DNA of 5,170 bases from a gamma proteobacterium symbiont of Lucinoma myriamae (GTDB lineage: Bacteria; Pseudomonadota; Gammaproteobacteria; GRL18): contig JAHXIM010000535.1 of NCBI GenBank assembly GCA_025655635.1, forward strand, positions 1-5,170, in the 5' to 3' direction. Below are positions 1-5,170 of this stretch, in pieces. A program made the position numbers and the translations under genes. Position 1 is the stretch's first letter. Each line of letters starts with the position of its first letter. The notes under the pieces were generated by a model. It ran no database searches, had not been told where the DNA came from, and worked only from the letters and a program-made list of their open reading frames with translations.

Positions 1-1
1 T

Positions 2-106
2 GTTGAGCCTGATTCACGTCTGAGCTGTCAAGCTGTTGTTGCTGATGAAGATCTGGTGATAGAAATACCCAAATACACCATTAATATGGTTTCTGAAAAC
101 CATTAA
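2..106 (+). CDS. fdx: ISC-system [2Fe-2S] ferredoxin, C-terminal 34 residues (partial)
   Basis: This is the 3' end of a gene that begins outside the window. The readable tail contains EPDSRLSCQ followed by DEDLVIEIPKYTIN and ends at TAA 104-106. This closely matches the C-terminus of bacterial ISC ferredoxin, where the Cys in RLSC (residue 9 of the visible part) is the fourth ligand of the [2Fe-2S] cluster and the ending 'IPxYTIN' is typical. The family supplies electrons to IscS/IscU during iron-sulfur cluster assembly in the cytoplasm. The gene lies 34 bases upstream of iscX on the same strand, the standard end of an isc operon (hscA-fdx-iscX). The first three cluster cysteines are off the left edge, so only the tail can be judged. 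Confidence 0.93.
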   Translation, partial: VEPDSRLSCQAVVADEDLVIEIPKYTINMVSENH

Positions 107-126
107 GTCGAGCCATTGAATTTTTT

Positions 127-133
127 AGGGAAG
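127..133 (+). promoter_or_regulatory. Ribosome binding site of iscX
   Basis: AGGGAAG lies about 9 bases (counted from AGGGA) before the GTG at 141. It supports GTG as the initiation codon of iscX, for which no nearby in-frame ATG exists. Confidence 0.6.
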
Positions 134-140
134 AAATATT

Positions 141-341
141 GTGGGAATTAGATGGACAGATATCCATGAGATTGTTATTGAGTTGGATGAAAAATATCCT
201 GATGTTGATCCTCAGTACGTCAACTTTCCCGATCTGATGTCATGGGTTTTAGCCCTTGATGGATTTGAAGAAACAGAAGAGCACTGTGGTGAAAAAATTC
301 TTGAGGCCATTCAGATGACATGGATTAAAGATAGAGAATAG
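141..341 (+). CDS. iscX: IscX, Fe-S cluster assembly accessory protein (YfhJ family)
   Basis: This gene encodes a 66-residue acidic protein, the same length as E. coli IscX. Family landmarks are visible in order: the N-terminal 'WTD' (residues 5-7), an acidic first helix, 'YPDVDP' (19-24), the 'F-D-L-M-S-W-V' helix, a D/E-rich centre, and the C-terminal 'EKILEAIQMTW' helix (51-61). In the family, IscX binds the cysteine desulfurase IscS through its acidic face, competes with frataxin CyaY, binds iron, and acts as an adaptor or regulator of cluster assembly in the cytoplasm. It starts at GTG with a good Shine-Dalgarno and sits directly after fdx, so it is probably co-transcribed as the last gene of the isc operon. 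No key region is missing. Confidence 0.95.
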   Translation: MGIRWTDIHEIVIELDEKYPDVDPQYVNFPDLMSWVLALDGFEETEEHCGEKILEAIQMTWIKDRE

Positions 342-382
342 ACTTTTTACAGCCGGCCAGACTCAACCATTTAATGATAATC

Positions 383-425
383 AAGCCCACTTTCTTAAAC
401 TATTGAGATAGTGGGTTTAGTGTTT
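383..425 (+). terminator. Probable Rho-independent terminator of the isc operon
   Basis: A hairpin forms between 383-391 (AAGCCCACT) and 410-418 (AGTGGGTTT): nine pairs including one G-U. One T-T mismatch follows, then six more pairs (393-398 with 403-408) closing on a four-base loop at 399-402. The 3' arm runs into an interrupted U-rich tract (GGGTTTAGTGTTTCT). It lies 41 bases after the iscX stop and before rlmN, where an operon end is expected. The broken T-run makes it weaker than a textbook terminator. Confidence 0.55.
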
Positions 426-432
426 CTATAGA
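403..432 (+). promoter_or_regulatory. Candidate sigma-70 promoter for rlmN
   Basis: TTGAGA (403-408, five of six matches to the -35 consensus) is followed after 18 bases by TATAGA (427-432, four of six matches to the -10 consensus). Initiation would fall around 438-440, almost on the rlmN ATG at 442, giving a leaderless or near-leaderless mRNA. The -35 element lies in the 3' arm of the hairpin at 383-418. This is pattern matching in A+T-rich DNA and needs 5'-end data. Confidence 0.3.
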
Positions 433-441
433 TATAAAATT

Positions 442-1611
442 ATGAATTCAAATTCCAAAGTATTAATTTCTGCATCAAGCCCGGTAAAAGTTAATTTGCT
501 AGGTTATGATTTGGCGCATATGAAAGCTTTTTTTACCGAAATTGGTGAAAAACCTTTTCGTGCTGTGCAAGTGCTTAAATGGATTCATCAGTTTGGTGTG
601 GATGATTTTGCACAGATGAGTAATGTCAGCCAGGCATTACGCAATAAACTGACGGAAATTGCTGAGATAAGAGCACCGGAAATTATTTTGGAACAAAAGG
701 CCAGTGACGGCACCATAAAATGGTTAATGCATCTGGATGGCGGCAATAGTATTGAAACGGTGTTTATTCCTGAAGATAATCGGGGGACATTGTGTGTGTC
801 ATCACAGGTGGGTTGTGCCTTAGATTGCGGCTTCTGTTCAACAGCTAAACAGGGTTTTAACCGAAATCTAAGCAGTGCTGAAATTATCGCCCAGTTATGG
901 GTTGCTAATCGAACCTTGAATCAATTTGAATCAAGAGATGAAGATGATCTGGCTGTAGAGAAGAAATCTGCACAGCCAAGAGTCCAGGATTCTAAGCGTC
1001 GTGTCATCACTAATGTGGTTTTAATGGGCATGGGCGAACCCCTGTTGAATTTTGATAATGTGGTTGAAGCCATTCACTTGATGTTAGAAGATCATGCCTA
1101 TGGTTTGTCAAAACGTCGAGTTACAATTAGTACAGCCGGTGTAGTGCCGGCATTGAAACGATTACGAGAAGAGTGTGATGTTAGTCTGGCAATTTCATTA
1201 CATGCACCCAATGATCACATTCGTGATCAAATAGTGCCATTGAATAAAAAGTACCCGATTAAAGAATTATTAGACGCATGTCAATATTATTTCAAAGGGG
1301 ATACGAAAAAGAAGCAGTTTACCATTGAATATGTTATGTTAGCAGGGATCAATGACAGTGAGAAAAATGCACGTGAATTAGCGACCTTATTGAAAAAGCT
1401 ACCTTGTAAAATTAATCTGATACCGTTTAATCCATTCCCTGATAGTGCCTTTACCTGTTCAAAGATACAAACAATAAATCGCTTCAAAGATATTTTGTAT
1501 AAAGCCGGTTATGTTGCTGTGGTAAGAAAAACACGCGGTGAAGATATCGATGCGGCTTGTGGTCAGCTGGCAGGTAAAGTAAAAGATAAAAGCAGGCGCT
1601 TAACGTTATAA
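442..1611 (+). CDS. rlmN: RlmN, dual-specificity 23S rRNA / tRNA adenine-C2 methyltransferase (radical SAM)
   Basis: This 389-residue protein aligns along its whole length with RlmN, which forms 2-methyladenosine at A2503 of 23S rRNA and A37 of some tRNAs. The N-terminal domain carries 'GEKPFRA-QVLKWIH' (about 35-49). The radical-SAM cluster motif CxxxCxxC is C125, C129 and C132, binding a [4Fe-4S] cluster. E105 in 'IETVFIP' matches the proposed catalytic base. 'GMGEPLLN' (196-203) is the SAM-binding motif. C373 in 'DAACGQLAG' corresponds to the cysteine that is methylated during catalysis (E. coli C355). The 18-residue offset comes from a hydrophilic insertion around residues 161-186, just before 'ITNVVLMGMGEP'. 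The C-terminus is shorter than in E. coli. ATG 442 is chosen because an in-frame TAG lies at 418-420 and the conserved N-terminus needs this length. No Shine-Dalgarno is visible upstream. Confidence 0.97.
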   Translation: MNSNSKVLISASSPVKVNLLGYDLAHMKAFFTEIGEKPFRAVQVLKWIHQFGVDDFAQMSNVSQALRNKLTEIAEIRAPEIILEQKASDGTIKWLMHLDGGNSIETVFIPEDNRGTLCVSSQVGCALDCGFCSTAKQGFNRNLSSAEIIAQLWVANRTLNQFESRDEDDLAVEKKSAQPRVQDSKRRVITNVVLMGMGEPLLNFDNVVEAIHLMLEDHAYGLSKRRVTISTAGVVPALKRLREECDVSLAISLHAPNDHIRDQIVPLNKKYPIKELLDACQYYFKGDTKKKQFTIEYVMLAGINDSEKNARELATLLKKLPCKINLIPFNPFPDSAFTCSKIQTINRFKDILYKAGYVAVVRKTRGEDIDAACGQLAGKVKDKSRRLTL

Positions 1612-1630
1612 ATTTAGCTTTAAAGAAAAA

Positions 1631-1690
1631 TTGATAAGAAATCAACTGAGTGATCACTCTTTAGAAAGTAAAAAATAAAAAGTAAAAATA
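1631..1690. repeat. Two small palindromes and a tandem 14-base A-rich repeat before pilW
   Basis: The 93-base gap between rlmN and pilW holds three visible structures. TTGAT-N5-ATCAA lies at 1631-1645. A perfect 12-base palindrome, GAGTGATCACTC, lies at 1648-1659. A direct repeat, AAAGTAAAAAATA (1665-1677) and AAAGTAAAAATA (1679-1690), follows and ends at the pilW Shine-Dalgarno (AGGA, 1690-1693). The palindromes could be an operator for pilW transcription, or chance in A+T-rich sequence. No convincing terminator or promoter was found here. Confidence 0.35.
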
Positions 1691-1704
1691 GGAAAATCAA
1701 TTTA

Positions 1705-2379
1705 ATGAAGAAAGTAATAATCGGTTTTTTTTCTGTTTATGTATTAACGGCATGTCAAGGTACAGTAGTCAAGACAGATGACGCTGGCGTAGAAGCAGGT
1801 CTAAGCACACAATATTCTGAAGGTAAAGTATCGGGTAAAACGGCAGCTGATATTAATACTCAACTAGGTGCCGGCTATATTAGTAACGGCCGCTATGATC
1901 GTGCCTTGATTAAACTGACTAAAGCGATTAAACAAGATTCCAGTCACGCATTGGCTCATAATTATCTGGGAGTTTTGTATAGTCGTCTTGAACGTCCGGG
2001 AAAAGCCACTACAGAGTTTAAGCAATCACTAAAACTTGCACCTAATGATTCGACAGTTTTAAACAATTATGCCATTTTTCTGTGTGAGCAGAAACAATTT
2101 GATAAAGCACAGACTTTTTTCAAAAAAGTGACTAATAACCCGCTTTATATTAATCGTGCAGGGGCTTACCAAAGTGCAGCATGGTGTGCATTAGAAAATC
2201 ATAATCTCCAGGTCTCAGAAAAATTATACAAAAAAGCCGTGGAAATGAACCCGTATTTACCACGTTCTCTTCTTGGTTTGGCAAAAATTAATTATAAAAA
2301 AGGTAACTATAAGTATGCCTGGAGGTATTTTGAACGTTTTGATGAAAACTCAACGCCTGATGCAGATAGTCTTTGTTAG
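1705..2379 (+). CDS. pilW: PilW/PilF-type TPR lipoprotein for type IV pilus secretin assembly (frameshifted, truncated)
   Basis: The in-frame product has 224 residues. It begins with a lipoprotein signal peptide: KK, a hydrophobic stretch, then the lipobox LTAC with lipidated C17. Position 18 is Q rather than D, which favours the outer membrane. About five tetratricopeptide repeats follow from about residue 48 to 219, with typical A/G/Y helix positions such as 'LAHNYLGVLYSRLERPGKA' and 'YAWRYFERF'. This is the PilF/PilW family, the pilotin that localises and helps multimerise the PilQ secretin. Its place between rlmN and rodZ is the family's standard locus. The frame stops at TAG 2377-2379, but the expected C-terminal helices continue in the -1 frame to 2510, so the gene has lost one base near 2371-2376 or the sequence has an error. 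Restored, the protein would be 268 residues, close to family length. AGGA at 1690-1693 serves as ribosome binding site. Confidence 0.88.
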   Translation: MKKVIIGFFSVYVLTACQGTVVKTDDAGVEAGLSTQYSEGKVSGKTAADINTQLGAGYISNGRYDRALIKLTKAIKQDSSHALAHNYLGVLYSRLERPGKATTEFKQSLKLAPNDSTVLNNYAIFLCEQKQFDKAQTFFKKVTNNPLYINRAGAYQSAAWCALENHNLQVSEKLYKKAVEMNPYLPRSLLGLAKINYKKGNYKYAWRYFERFDENSTPDADSLC

Positions 2380-2510
2380 GAATTAATATTCTTAATAAAC
2401 TCGATTATCCGGATAAAAATAAATTATCCAGTTATCAATTACAGTTAAAAAGTAAATTCCCTGATACGGATGAAACCAAATGGTTATATCAAGGGAAACA
2501 GGATTACTAA
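2373..2510 (+). pseudogene. pilW: Displaced C-terminal 45 codons of pilW in the -1 frame
   Basis: Reading from TTG 2373 to TAA 2508-2510 gives 45 residues starting LLGINILNKLDYPD and ending WLYQGKQDY. Joined to the upstream 'TPDADSL' this makes the continuous helix expected at the end of PilF/PilW proteins (S-L-x-L-G-I pattern). There is no start codon context or Shine-Dalgarno for it as a separate gene. In this frame a TAG lies at 2367-2369, so the frame change must fall between about 2368 and 2379. One extra T in the CTTTG at 2371-2375 would restore the gene. The site is not a canonical X-XXY-YYZ slippery heptamer, so an indel or sequencing error is likelier than programmed frameshifting. 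Confidence 0.8.
2500..2503 (+). promoter_or_regulatory. Ribosome binding site deciding the rodZ start
   Basis: AGGA lies 9 bases before TTG 2513 and sits within the last codons of the pilW C-terminus. It favours TTG 2513 over ATG 2480, which has only a weak GGA (2468-2470) upstream and would overlap the pilW reading frame by 31 bases. Confidence 0.5.
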
Positions 2511-2512
2511 TT

Positions 2513-3661
2513 TTGGAACAACAATCAGAACAACAAGAACTTAAAGATATTATTGCCTCCAGAGAGGATGGTTTTGGGTTTCTTTTTAAACAGGCACGTA
2601 ATGAAAAAAGTCTGAGTATTGATGATGTTGCTCGAAAATTACGTCTTGATAAAAAGATTATAGTAGCACTGGAAAGTGAAGATCACACACAATTACCTGC
2701 TTCTGCTTTTGTCTGCGGTTATATTAGAAATTATGCTAAATTTTTAAATATTCAACCAGAACCATTAATAGAATATTATAAAAAAGAGCGTAGTGAGGAT
2801 AGCCTTGAGCCTAAAATAAAAATTAGAAAAGAAATACGCAATCAAAGTTATTCTATTTTATCGGCTTTAATGATGCCCCTTTTTTCGTTACTCGTCCTGG
2901 CAGCATTAATTGCAGGAGGATGGCAGCTTTGGTCCTATCTATCAATAACTTATCTGGTTAACAATGATCAACAACAAGAATCAATATTGTCTGATGCAAG
3001 CAATCAAAATTTAAATAATGATGAATCAGACACTTTATTATTACCGAAAATTGATGCGTCCTATGAACTGCCGGCAGGTGAAGAGCTAATTGAAAAAGGC
3101 CGCAGTATTGTGGAACAGCAAACGGGAACAGATATTTCTTTGCCAATAGATAATGTTTCACAGCAAGAAAATTCTCAGCACACTGAAAGTGTCCTGCCAT
3201 CTGAAGAAGCTTTGCCAGTTGAAGGTTCTTTACAAGCTGAAGGCTCTTTACCGGCGGAAGGCTCTACACAAGCAGAAGGCTCTACACAAGCTGAAGGCTC
3301 ATTAGCAGCACCTGCAGAAGAAGCTGTAGCGACTGCTGCTGATACGCTTGCTGTTAATCACACTCCTGAAATACCAACAGCATCTGCTTTAGCTGATGAC
3401 TCAGCTTCATCGTCGTTTAAAGCCAATCAATTAGTAATGAAGTTTACCGGCAATTCATGGGTCAGCATAAAAGATGCTGATAATAAAATCCTATCATCCG
3501 GCCTTATAAAATCAGGCAAAATACTTCATCTGGATGGCGAACTACCCTATAACGTGTTTTTAGGCGATGCCAGAATGGTGATAATTAGTTTTAATGGTCA
3601 TGTTTTTGATCATTCAAGCTATATAAATGAAAAAAATATTGCTCGATTTAAGGTAAAATAA
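2513..3661 (+). CDS. rodZ: RodZ, cytoskeletal membrane protein linking MreB to cell-wall elongation
   Basis: From TTG 2513 the product is 382 residues (393 if ATG 2480 is used). Domains in order are a cytoplasmic helix-turn-helix domain (about 20-86), a charged stretch, one membrane helix (about 116-140, rich in L/A/I), a long acidic low-complexity periplasmic linker (about 141-300), and a C-terminal RodZ beta domain (DUF4115-type, about 307-382, with 'GNSWVSIKDADNK' and 'PYNVFLGDA'). 'AFVCGYIRNYAKFL' matches the E. coli segment whose F60 and Y64 contact MreB; here they are F66 and Y70. RodZ is a bitopic inner-membrane protein that couples MreB filaments to the elongasome and sets rod shape. 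The linker contains five six-residue repeats at residues 234-263. The gene starts two bases after the displaced pilW stop, implying ancestral translational coupling with pilW. ispG, which normally follows, is absent. Confidence 0.9.
   Translation: MEQQSEQQELKDIIASREDGFGFLFKQARNEKSLSIDDVARKLRLDKKIIVALESEDHTQLPASAFVCGYIRNYAKFLNIQPEPLIEYYKKERSEDSLEPKIKIRKEIRNQSYSILSALMMPLFSLLVLAALIAGGWQLWSYLSITYLVNNDQQQESILSDASNQNLNNDESDTLLLPKIDASYELPAGEELIEKGRSIVEQQTGTDISLPIDNVSQQENSQHTESVLPSEEALPVEGSLQAEGSLPAEGSTQAEGSTQAEGSLAAPAEEAVATAADTLAVNHTPEIPTASALADDSASSSFKANQLVMKFTGNSWVSIKDADNKILSSGLIKSGKILHLDGELPYNVFLGDARMVIISFNGHVFDHSSYINEKNIARFKVK
3212..3301 (+). repeat. Five tandem 18-base units in rodZ encoding xxxEGS repeats
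   Basis: Five consecutive 18-base units start at 3212, 3230, 3248, 3266 and 3284. They encode LPVEGS, LQAEGS, LPAEGS, TQAEGS and TQAEGS. The last two differ at only two of 18 bases, which suggests a recent duplication. The array lies in the periplasmic linker, keeps the reading frame, and its copy number probably varies between strains. Confidence 0.9.
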
Positions 3662-3707
3662 CGGCCTTTATTAATGCCCCCTGTTTATTGATTAAATAAT
3701 TTACTCA

Positions 3708-3750
3708 AAAACTCTTTATTTAAAACTTTTATTTTAAAACTCTTTATTTT
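3708..3750. repeat. Three tandem 14-15 base A/T-rich repeats upstream of hisS
   Basis: AAAACTCTTTATTT (3708-3721), AAAACTTTTATTTT (3722-3735) and AAAACTCTTTATTTT (3736-3750) are adjacent near-identical copies ending just before the hisS ribosome binding site. They occupy the slot where ispG normally lies. They may act as an A+T-rich upstream or promoter region for hisS, but no promoter with good -35 and -10 boxes at proper spacing could be placed. Confidence 0.75.
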
Positions 3751-3754
3751 AAGA

Positions 3755-3762
3755 GAAGGGAA
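3755..3762 (+). promoter_or_regulatory. Ribosome binding site of hisS
   Basis: GAAGGGAA, with its core AAGGG ending 7 bases before TTG 3768, fixes the hisS start at this TTG. The next in-frame ATG is codon 11, inside the conserved IRGMND motif. Confidence 0.7.
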
Positions 3763-3767
3763 CAACC

Positions 3768-5057
3768 TTGGCAGACAAAATCCAATCAATTCGCGGAATG
3801 AATGATATTCTTCCTGATGACAGCCCCGCCTGGCAATTTATTGAAGAAAAATTACGTCAACTGATGCAAAGCTATGACTATGATGAAATACGCTTTCCTA
3901 TTGTTGAAAAAACAGCCTTATTTAAACGCTCTATTGGTGAAGTCACCGATATTGTTGAAAAAGAAATGTATACTTTTGATGATCGAAATGGTGACAGCCT
4001 GACACTCAGGCCGGAAGGGACCGCTGCTTGTGTACGGGCAGGGATACAAAATGGTATACTGGTCAATCAGCAGCAAAGATTGTGGTATATGGGCCCCATG
4101 TTTCGTCATGAACGCCCACAAAAAGGACGATATAGACAATTTCACCAAATGGGTGTTGAAGTTTATGGTCTGGATGGGCCTGATATTGATGCTGAATTGA
4201 TTTGCATGACAGCACGTTTATGGAAAACCCTGGGCTTATCAGACTCAGTTACACTGCAAATAAATTCTTTAGGCACGCCGACTTCAAGGGAAGCCTATCG
4301 TGGTATTTTAACCGAATATCTGCAAGCGAATAAAAGTTTACTGGATGAAGACAGTTTACGTCGTTTGCAGAGTAATCCGTTACGCATTCTGGATAGTAAA
4401 AATCCAGCCATGCAGGAGATGATTGAACAGGCACCGCGTTTAATGGATCATCTTGATGATGAATCAAAGGTGCATTTCACACGTTTATGCGCTTATCTTG
4501 ATAGCGTTGGTATTGCCTATGAAGTCAATACACGATTAGTTCGCGGTCTGGATTATTATAGTAAAACCGTATTTGAATGGGTGACGGATAAACTCGGAGC
4601 CCAGGGAACTATTTGTGCCGGCGGTCGTTACGATGGTCTGGTAAAACAATTGGGTGGTCGTGAGACCAAAGCAGTGGGTTTTGCTATGGGCTTAGAGCGT
4701 CTGATTAGCCTGCTTGCACAAGATGACATAGAGCAGCACTATAAGCATCCTCATGCGGTAATGCTGATGATGGGCGAACGAGCACAAAATGCAGGTTTTG
4801 CTTTAACTGAAGAACTACGTAATGCCATTCCTGATGTATGTATTCTGTGCGTTTGCGGCGGTGGTAGTTTTAAGAGTCAGATGAAACGTGCCGATAAAAG
4901 CCAGGCTGAAATTGCATTGATTCTTGGTGATGACGAACTGGATAATAATGTCGTGACGGTAAAGTATTTACGTGCTGAACAAGGTAATGATAAACCTCAG
5001 CAGGAACAACTGTCACAACAACAATTAATTGGACTGTTGACAGAAAAGACACAATAA
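3768..5057 (+). CDS. hisS: Histidyl-tRNA synthetase
   Basis: The product is a 429-residue cytoplasmic class II aminoacyl-tRNA synthetase that charges tRNA-His with histidine. Its length is normal for bacterial HisRS (E. coli 424). The N-terminus 'IRGMNDILPDD' is typical. Motif 2 is 'GPMFRHERPQKGRYRQFHQ' (109-127), with the ATP-binding arginine R113. The histidine-specific motifs are LVRGLDYY (257-264, with R259) and CAGGRYDGL (283-291). Motif 3 is GFAMGLERL (304-312), with R311. The anticodon-binding domain covers about 326-429 and contains 'GGGSFKSQMKRADK' (364-377). It starts at TTG; residues 1-8 match the usual M-A-x-x-I-Q-x-I start. The end is rich in Q and K but complete. The gene lies 106 bases after rodZ on the same strand, so it may have its own promoter or depend on read-through. 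Identity is certain; only the transcription start is open. Confidence 0.98.
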   Translation: MADKIQSIRGMNDILPDDSPAWQFIEEKLRQLMQSYDYDEIRFPIVEKTALFKRSIGEVTDIVEKEMYTFDDRNGDSLTLRPEGTAACVRAGIQNGILVNQQQRLWYMGPMFRHERPQKGRYRQFHQMGVEVYGLDGPDIDAELICMTARLWKTLGLSDSVTLQINSLGTPTSREAYRGILTEYLQANKSLLDEDSLRRLQSNPLRILDSKNPAMQEMIEQAPRLMDHLDDESKVHFTRLCAYLDSVGIAYEVNTRLVRGLDYYSKTVFEWVTDKLGAQGTICAGGRYDGLVKQLGGRETKAVGFAMGLERLISLLAQDDIEQHYKHPHAVMLMMGERAQNAGFALTEELRNAIPDVCILCVCGGGSFKSQMKRADKSQAEIALILGDDELDNNVVTVKYLRAEQGNDKPQQEQLSQQQLIGLLTEKTQ

Positions 5058-5170
5058 CTTTTACTGATACACTGAATAACAATAAATAGTCAGCCCTGAA
5101 AAACATATTATCTATTTGAAATGTAAGGAATTATCCCTATTTTTGAGTGACCAGATCGACCAGAAATGTT
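5058..5170. other. Unassigned right edge after hisS
   Basis: These 113 bases contain no recognised gene and no convincing terminator hairpin. AAGGA (5125-5129) precedes a TTG at 5143 that opens a forward reading (L-S-D-Q-I-D-Q-K) to the window edge, but the 13-base spacing is long and the residues do not resemble YfgM, the usual next gene. On the minus strand a reading ends at 5137-5139 with F-L-V-D-L-V-T-Q-K-stop and could equally be the tail of a convergent gene. The window is too short to choose. Confidence 0.3.

Noticed and set aside
520..522. Internal ATG (codon 27) as the rlmN start
   Set aside because: It would remove the conserved N-terminal 'VNLLGYDL' segment that aligns with E. coli RlmN, and it has no better ribosome binding site.
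1631..1645. FNR/Anr binding site before pilW
   Set aside because: The half sites TTGAT and ATCAA are exact but are separated by five bases; the consensus needs four, so it is reported only as a palindrome.
2371..2379. Programmed -1 ribosomal frameshifting in pilW
   Set aside because: The 0-frame codons CTT-TGT do not form a canonical slippery heptamer, and the family is not known for recoding; a one-base deletion or sequencing error is simpler.
2958..3200. Minus-strand open reading frame inside rodZ
   Set aside because: It is antisense to the low-complexity RodZ linker, with no ribosome binding site or family resemblance.
3661..3690. Terminator after rodZ
   Set aside because: Only a three-base GGC/GCC pairing can be drawn and no U-run follows; it is too weak to call.
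3708..3750. CRISPR-like array
   Set aside because: The units are 14-15 bases, directly adjacent with no spacers, and A/T-only in character; this is a simple tandem repeat.
4870..5106. Minus-strand open reading frame across the end of hisS
   Set aside because: It lies almost entirely opposite the conserved hisS coding sequence, has no recognisable motif, and its composition is that of an antisense shadow.

Overview
The window is a forward-strand housekeeping region of an A+T-rich gammaproteobacterium. Five recognisable genes are complete or nearly so, and one is a tail at the left edge. In order they are the 3' end of fdx (ISC ferredoxin), iscX, rlmN (23S rRNA/tRNA m2A methyltransferase), pilW/pilF (type IV pilus TPR lipoprotein), rodZ (MreB-anchoring morphogenesis protein) and hisS (histidyl-tRNA synthetase). 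This matches the known gammaproteobacterial block isc operon - ndk - rlmN - pilF - rodZ - ispG - hisS, as in Pseudomonas. The type IV pilus gene points away from E. coli-like enterics. The genus cannot be named from this window.

Layout: fdx and iscX (2-341) close the iron-sulfur cluster assembly operon, which probably ends at a hairpin at 383-418. rlmN (442-1611) follows, with no visible Shine-Dalgarno and a candidate promoter overlapping that hairpin. An A+T-rich 93-base gap carries two small palindromes and a 14-base repeat. pilW starts at 1705 and reads normally to an early stop at 2379, but its C-terminus continues unmistakably in the -1 frame to 2510, so the gene is frameshifted. rodZ most likely starts at TTG 2513, two bases after that displaced pilW stop, rather than at the upstream ATG 2480. 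hisS (TTG 3768 to 5057) follows a 106-base gap made partly of three tandem A/T-rich repeats. The last 113 bases hold no recognised gene.

The genes do not form one pathway. They cover Fe-S assembly (fdx, iscX), a radical-SAM enzyme that needs a [4Fe-4S] cluster (rlmN), pilus secretin assembly (pilW), cell shape (rodZ) and translation (hisS). I found no convincing new system. The points worth a second look are the pilW frameshift, the absence of both ndk and ispG from their usual slots, the repeat-built RodZ linker, and the unusual initiation region of rlmN.
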